This document shows, piece by piece, positions 4,149-6,223 of a DNA stretch of 6,223 bases. Below the pieces are notes generated by a model. It was not told where the DNA came from. It did not search any database and worked only from the letters and a program-made list of their open reading frames with translations. Where the stretch lies: positions 1-6,223 of the forward strand of contig JAJRPL010000262.1 of the NCBI GenBank assembly GCA_024280815.1. The letters are read 5' to 3'. Origin of the DNA: Bacteroidota bacterium. Lineage in GTDB: Bacteria > Bacteroidota > Bacteroidia > Flavobacteriales > Flavobacteriaceae. A program made the translations under genes and the position numbers. The stretch's first letter is position 1. Each line of letters opens with the position of its first letter.

Positions 4149-4181
4149 GACACACCTTATTAGTTAAATATATTATAGGAT

Positions 4182-4208
4182 AGGTGCTTCTTATATTAAG
4201 GAGCACCT
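4182..4208 (+). other. Stem-loop between tuf and tRNA-Trp
   Basis: AGGTGCTTCTT (4182-4192) pairs with AAGGAGCACCT (4198-4208) over 11 bp with one T-G wobble and a 5-nt loop. No T-run follows and tRNA-Trp starts 12 nt downstream, so it is probably a processing or mRNA-protecting hairpin. CACCT at 4153-4157 could pair instead with AGGTG at 4182-4186. Confidence 0.55.
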
Positions 4209-4219
4209 TAATATTCTAT

Positions 4220-4292
4220 ACGGGTGTAGCTCAGTTGGTAGAGCACCGGTCTCCAAAACCGGGTGTCGGGAGTTCGAGTCTCTCCACCCGTG
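4220..4292 (+). tRNA. tRNA-Trp (anticodon CCA)
   Basis: Acceptor ACGGGTG/CACCCGT is perfect, the D-arm is GCTCAGTTGGTAGAGC, and anticodon stem CCGGT/ACCGG encloses CTCCAAA with CCA at 4253-4255. The T-arm contains GGAGTTCGAGTCTCTCC. The discriminator G4292 is the usual tRNA-Trp base. CCA is not encoded. It lies between tuf and secE and is followed by a terminator, so it is probably the last gene of the tRNA-tuf transcript. Confidence 0.97.
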
Positions 4293-4306
4293 CAATTAAA
4301 ATAATC

Positions 4307-4328
4307 ATCCCGAAGTGTCGGGATTTTT
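4307..4328 (+). terminator. Intrinsic terminator of the tRNA-tuf-tRNA-Trp transcript
   Basis: ATCCCGA (4307-4313) and TCGGGAT (4318-4324) form a perfect 7-bp stem with loop AGTG, followed by T4324-4328. It separates the tRNA-tuf unit from secE-nusG. The nonamer GAAGTGTCG of this hairpin recurs at 4333-4341. No clear TAnnTTTG promoter is visible between here and secE at 4367, so secE-nusG may depend on read-through or on a promoter I cannot see. Confidence 0.85.
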
Positions 4329-4366
4329 GAGTGAAGTGTCGTTAGACAAAAACTATATATAATATA

Positions 4367-4555
4367 ATGGGTGTTGTTACATATATTAAAGAATCTTTTG
4401 AAGAGTTGAAAACTCAAGTTACTTGGATTTCATTTTCTGAAGCTCAAAAGTCTACTGTACTAGTAGCTCTTTTTTCCGTTATTTTTGCTTTGGCAATTTT
4501 TGCTGTAGACAAAGTATTTCAATTAGGTTTAGAACAATATTTTAATTTATTTTAA
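4367..4555 (+). CDS. secE: Preprotein translocase subunit SecE
   Basis: SecE clamps SecY and stabilises the SecYEG protein-export channel in the inner membrane. The 62-residue protein is the short, single-span form found in most bacteria: an amphipathic N-terminal helix (YIKESFEELKTQVTW, residues 6-20), a hinge, and one membrane span of roughly residues 31-50. The family motif in the amphipathic helix usually ends in Trp-Pro; here it is Trp-Ile (20-21). The ATG at 4367 is the only sensible start, follows A/T-rich sequence and has no SD. nusG follows after 12 bp, the universal secE-nusG pairing, so both are co-transcribed. Despite weak sequence conservation the call is firm because of the position, length and membrane pattern. 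Confidence 0.95.
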   Translation: MGVVTYIKESFEELKTQVTWISFSEAQKSTVLVALFSVIFALAIFAVDKVFQLGLEQYFNLF

Positions 4556-4567
4556 TTTAAAAGTAAT

Positions 4568-5119
4568 ATGGCTGATTCTGTAAAGAAATGGTATGTTGTT
4601 AGAGCTATAGGAGGTCAAGAAAATAAGGTAAAAACTTATATAGAGAACGAAGTTTCTCGATTAGGTCTTTCAGATTATTTAGACCAAGTATTAGTGCCTA
4701 CACAGAAAGTGATACAAATACGCCAAGGAAAAAAGGTAAATAAAGAAAAAGTTTATTTTCCTGGTTATATAATGGTTAAAGCCAATTTAGCTGGAGAGTT
4801 GCCTCATGTTATCAAATCAGTAACAGGTGTTATAGGTTTTTTAGGTGAAGTAAAAGGAGGTGATCCTGTTCCGTTAAGAAAAGCTGAAGTGAATAGAATG
4901 TTAGGGAAAGTTGATGAGCTAGCTATTCAAAATGAGAATGTGGTTATTCCTTATATTATAGGAGAAACAGTAAAAGTAGTTGATGGACCATTTAATGGTT
5001 TTGAAGGAACTATTGAAAATATTAATGAAGAAAAACGTAAACTTGAAGTTATGGTAAAAATCTTTGGAAGAAAAACTCCATTAGAATTGAGCTATATGCA
5101 AGTTGAAAAAGTATCATAA
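4568..5119 (+). CDS. nusG: Transcription termination/antitermination factor NusG
   Basis: NusG binds the RNA polymerase clamp, suppresses pausing, and links polymerase to Rho or to the leading ribosome through uS10. The 183-residue protein has the normal length. The NGN domain (about 7-118) starts KWYVVRAIGGQENKV and includes VYFPGYIMVKA (62-72). The KOW domain starts near 132 (GETVKVVDGPFNGFEGTIE) and ends with the family signature FGRKTPLELSYMQVEKV (166-182). There is no large insertion of the kind seen in some specialised paralogues, so this is the housekeeping copy. It is co-transcribed with secE and followed by 117 bp before rplK. Confidence 0.98.
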   Translation: MADSVKKWYVVRAIGGQENKVKTYIENEVSRLGLSDYLDQVLVPTQKVIQIRQGKKVNKEKVYFPGYIMVKANLAGELPHVIKSVTGVIGFLGEVKGGDPVPLRKAEVNRMLGKVDELAIQNENVVIPYIIGETVKVVDGPFNGFEGTIENINEEKRKLEVMVKIFGRKTPLELSYMQVEKVS

Positions 5120-5188
5120 GTGTTACACAATATAGATAAACCTTTGCTTCCACAAAGAATTATCAAATATTAACAAGTGTTGAGTAAG

Positions 5189-5220
5189 TTGAATTTTTTT
5201 TAAAATAGATATTAGCTTAG
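5189..5220 (+). promoter_or_regulatory. Weak promoter candidate before rplK
   Basis: TTG (5189-5191) and TAGCTTAG (5213-5220) are 21 bp apart; the latter differs from TAnnTTTG at one position. The 117-bp nusG-rplK gap leaves room for a separate promoter of the ribosomal operon. A CTTTG/CAAAG stem-loop lies earlier in the gap; I see no recognisable L1-binding leader motif. Confidence 0.25.
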
Positions 5221-5236
5221 CATATAATAATTAAAA

Positions 5237-5674
5237 ATGGCAAAAGAAGTTAGTAAGGTTGTAAAATTACAAGTTCGAGGAGGTGCAGCAAACCCTTCGC
5301 CACCTGTTGGACCTGCTTTAGGTGCAGCTGGGGTGAATATCATGGAGTTCTGTAAGCAATTTAATGCTAGAACTCAAGATAGACCTGGTAAAGTATTGCC
5401 TGTAGTAATTACTGTTTTTAAAGACAAATCATTTGATTTTGTTGTAAAAACACCACCTGCTGCAGTACAAATACTTGAAGCTACAAAAACTAAAAAAGGT
5501 TCTGGTGAGCCTAATCGTATAAAAGTAGCAACGATTACTTGGGATCAAATTAAAGTAATTGCTGAAAGTAAAATGCAAGATTTAAATGCATTTAAAGTAG
5601 AGTCAGCGATGAAAATGATTGCAGGTACAGCTAGATCAATGGGAATAAAAGTAAAAGGAAACGCTCCTGCTTAA
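5237..5674 (+). CDS. rplK: 50S ribosomal protein uL11
   Basis: uL11 forms the base of the L7/L12 stalk and binds the GTPase-associated region of 23S rRNA. The 145-residue protein is of standard length. The N-terminal domain has KLQVRGGAANPSPPVGPALG (10-29, with the flexible proline-rich loop) and GVNIMEFCKQFNART. The C-terminal RNA-binding domain contains TKTKKGSGEPN and KMQDLNAFKVESAMKMIAGT followed by ARSMGI. The ATG at 5237 gives the usual MAKEVSKVVKLQV start, with no SD. rplA starts 20 bp after the stop, the conserved rplK-rplA pair, in which L1 commonly represses its own operon. Confidence 0.99.
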   Translation: MAKEVSKVVKLQVRGGAANPSPPVGPALGAAGVNIMEFCKQFNARTQDRPGKVLPVVITVFKDKSFDFVVKTPPAAVQILEATKTKKGSGEPNRIKVATITWDQIKVIAESKMQDLNAFKVESAMKMIAGTARSMGIKVKGNAPA

Positions 5675-5694
5675 CTGTATAATTTTATAATAAG

Positions 5695-6223
5695 ATGTCA
5701 AAATTAACTAAAAAAAGAAAAGAAGCTGTCGGTAAAGTAGATGCTACAAAAGCATATTCTTTAAGTGAAGCTTCTGTTTTAGTAAAAGAAATAACTAATG
5801 TAAAGTTTGATGCATCTATAGATGTTGCAGTTCGTTTGGGTGTAGATCCTAGAAAAGCAAATCAAATGGTACGTGGTGTAGTAACACTACCTCATGGTAC
5901 TGGTAAAGATGTTAAAGTGCTTGCCTTAGTTACTCCAGATAAAGAAGCCGAAGCCAAAGAAGCTGGTGCTGATTATGTTGGATTGGACGAGTACCTTCAA
6001 AAAATTAAAGGAGGATGGACAGATGTTGATGTTATAGTAACTATGCCAAGTGTAATGGGTAAATTAGGACCTTTAGGTAGAATTTTAGGCCCTAGAGGAT
6101 TAATGCCTAACCCAAAAACTGGTACAGTAACTATGGATGTCGCAAAAGCTGTTGCAGATGTTAAAGGTGGTAAAATTGATTTTAAAGTTGATAAAACTGG
6201 AATTATTCATGCTTCTATTGGAA
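5695..6223 (+). CDS. rplA: 50S ribosomal protein uL1, N-terminal part
   Basis: The gene starts at ATG 5695 and runs off the right edge after 176 codons of the roughly 230 expected. It begins MSKLTKKRKEAVGKVDATKAYSL and carries the uL1 signature from residue 118 (PSVMGKLGPLGRILGPRGLM, then PNPKTGTVT). Domain I is split around the Rossmann-like domain II (about 68-160), where VDVIVTMPSVMG lies. uL1 forms the mobile stalk that guides E-site tRNA, and in many bacteria it represses rplK-rplA translation. The frame is open and undamaged throughout. rplJ, rplL and rpoB would be expected next, outside the window. Confidence 0.98.
   Translation, partial: MSKLTKKRKEAVGKVDATKAYSLSEASVLVKEITNVKFDASIDVAVRLGVDPRKANQMVRGVVTLPHGTGKDVKVLALVTPDKEAEAKEAGADYVGLDEYLQKIKGGWTDVDVIVTMPSVMGKLGPLGRILGPRGLMPNPKTGTVTMDVAKAVADVKGGKIDFKVDKTGIIHASIG

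Noticed and set aside
4312..4341. Repeated nonamer GAAGTGTCG near the terminator after tRNA-Trp
   Set aside because: One short repeat overlapping a terminator loop is not enough to claim a function; chance or local slippage is sufficient.

Overview
The window comes from the chromosome of an AT-rich member of the Bacteroidota, most probably a flavobacterium-like lineage. Three things point there. Promoter candidates fit the Bacteroidota sigma-ABfr pattern (TTG, then TAnnTTTG). Translation starts lack Shine-Dalgarno (SD) sequences except that of rpsU. The gene order rpsU - tyrosine recombinase - raiA - tRNA cluster - tuf - tRNA-Trp - secE - nusG - rplK - rplA is, from memory, typical of the group. 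I cannot name the genus from sequence alone.

Layout, all on the + strand: 1-375 is the 3' end of an SLC13/DASS-type carrier. From 405, a promoter and the only strong SD in the window lead into rpsU (496-693), followed by two hairpins. The second is a long terminator whose right arm carries the likely promoter of the next gene. A XerC-type recombinase (804-1690) follows, split by a -1 frameshift at an A7 tract, with raiA/hpf (1696-2001) immediately behind it. At 2054-2092 a promoter is again embedded in a terminator, and it starts the tRNA cluster: Thr(TGT), Tyr(GTA), a 273-bp structured spacer with two 53-bp direct repeats, Gly(TCC), a divergent second Gly(TCC), and Thr(GGT). Then come tuf (2964-4148), tRNA-Trp(CCA), a terminator, secE, nusG, rplK and the start of rplA, which runs off the window.

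The genes form a translation and growth module. tRNAs, EF-Tu and the L11/L1 ribosomal operon supply the elongation machinery. NusG couples transcription to it, SecE belongs to the secretion channel, bS21 is the ribosomal protein tied to the unusual start-site selection of this phylum, and RaiA/HPF silences ribosomes in slow growth. The Thr-Tyr-Gly-Thr-tuf order parallels E. coli thrU-tyrU-glyT-thrT-tufB, with secE-nusG-rplK-rplA after it in both.

Most of the window is ordinary core genome. The parts deserving a second look are the repeated, foldable spacer inside the tRNA cluster, the tRNA-Gly copy that has lost G18, the A7 frameshift in the recombinase, the two promoter-within-terminator junctions, and the lone strong SD of rpsU.
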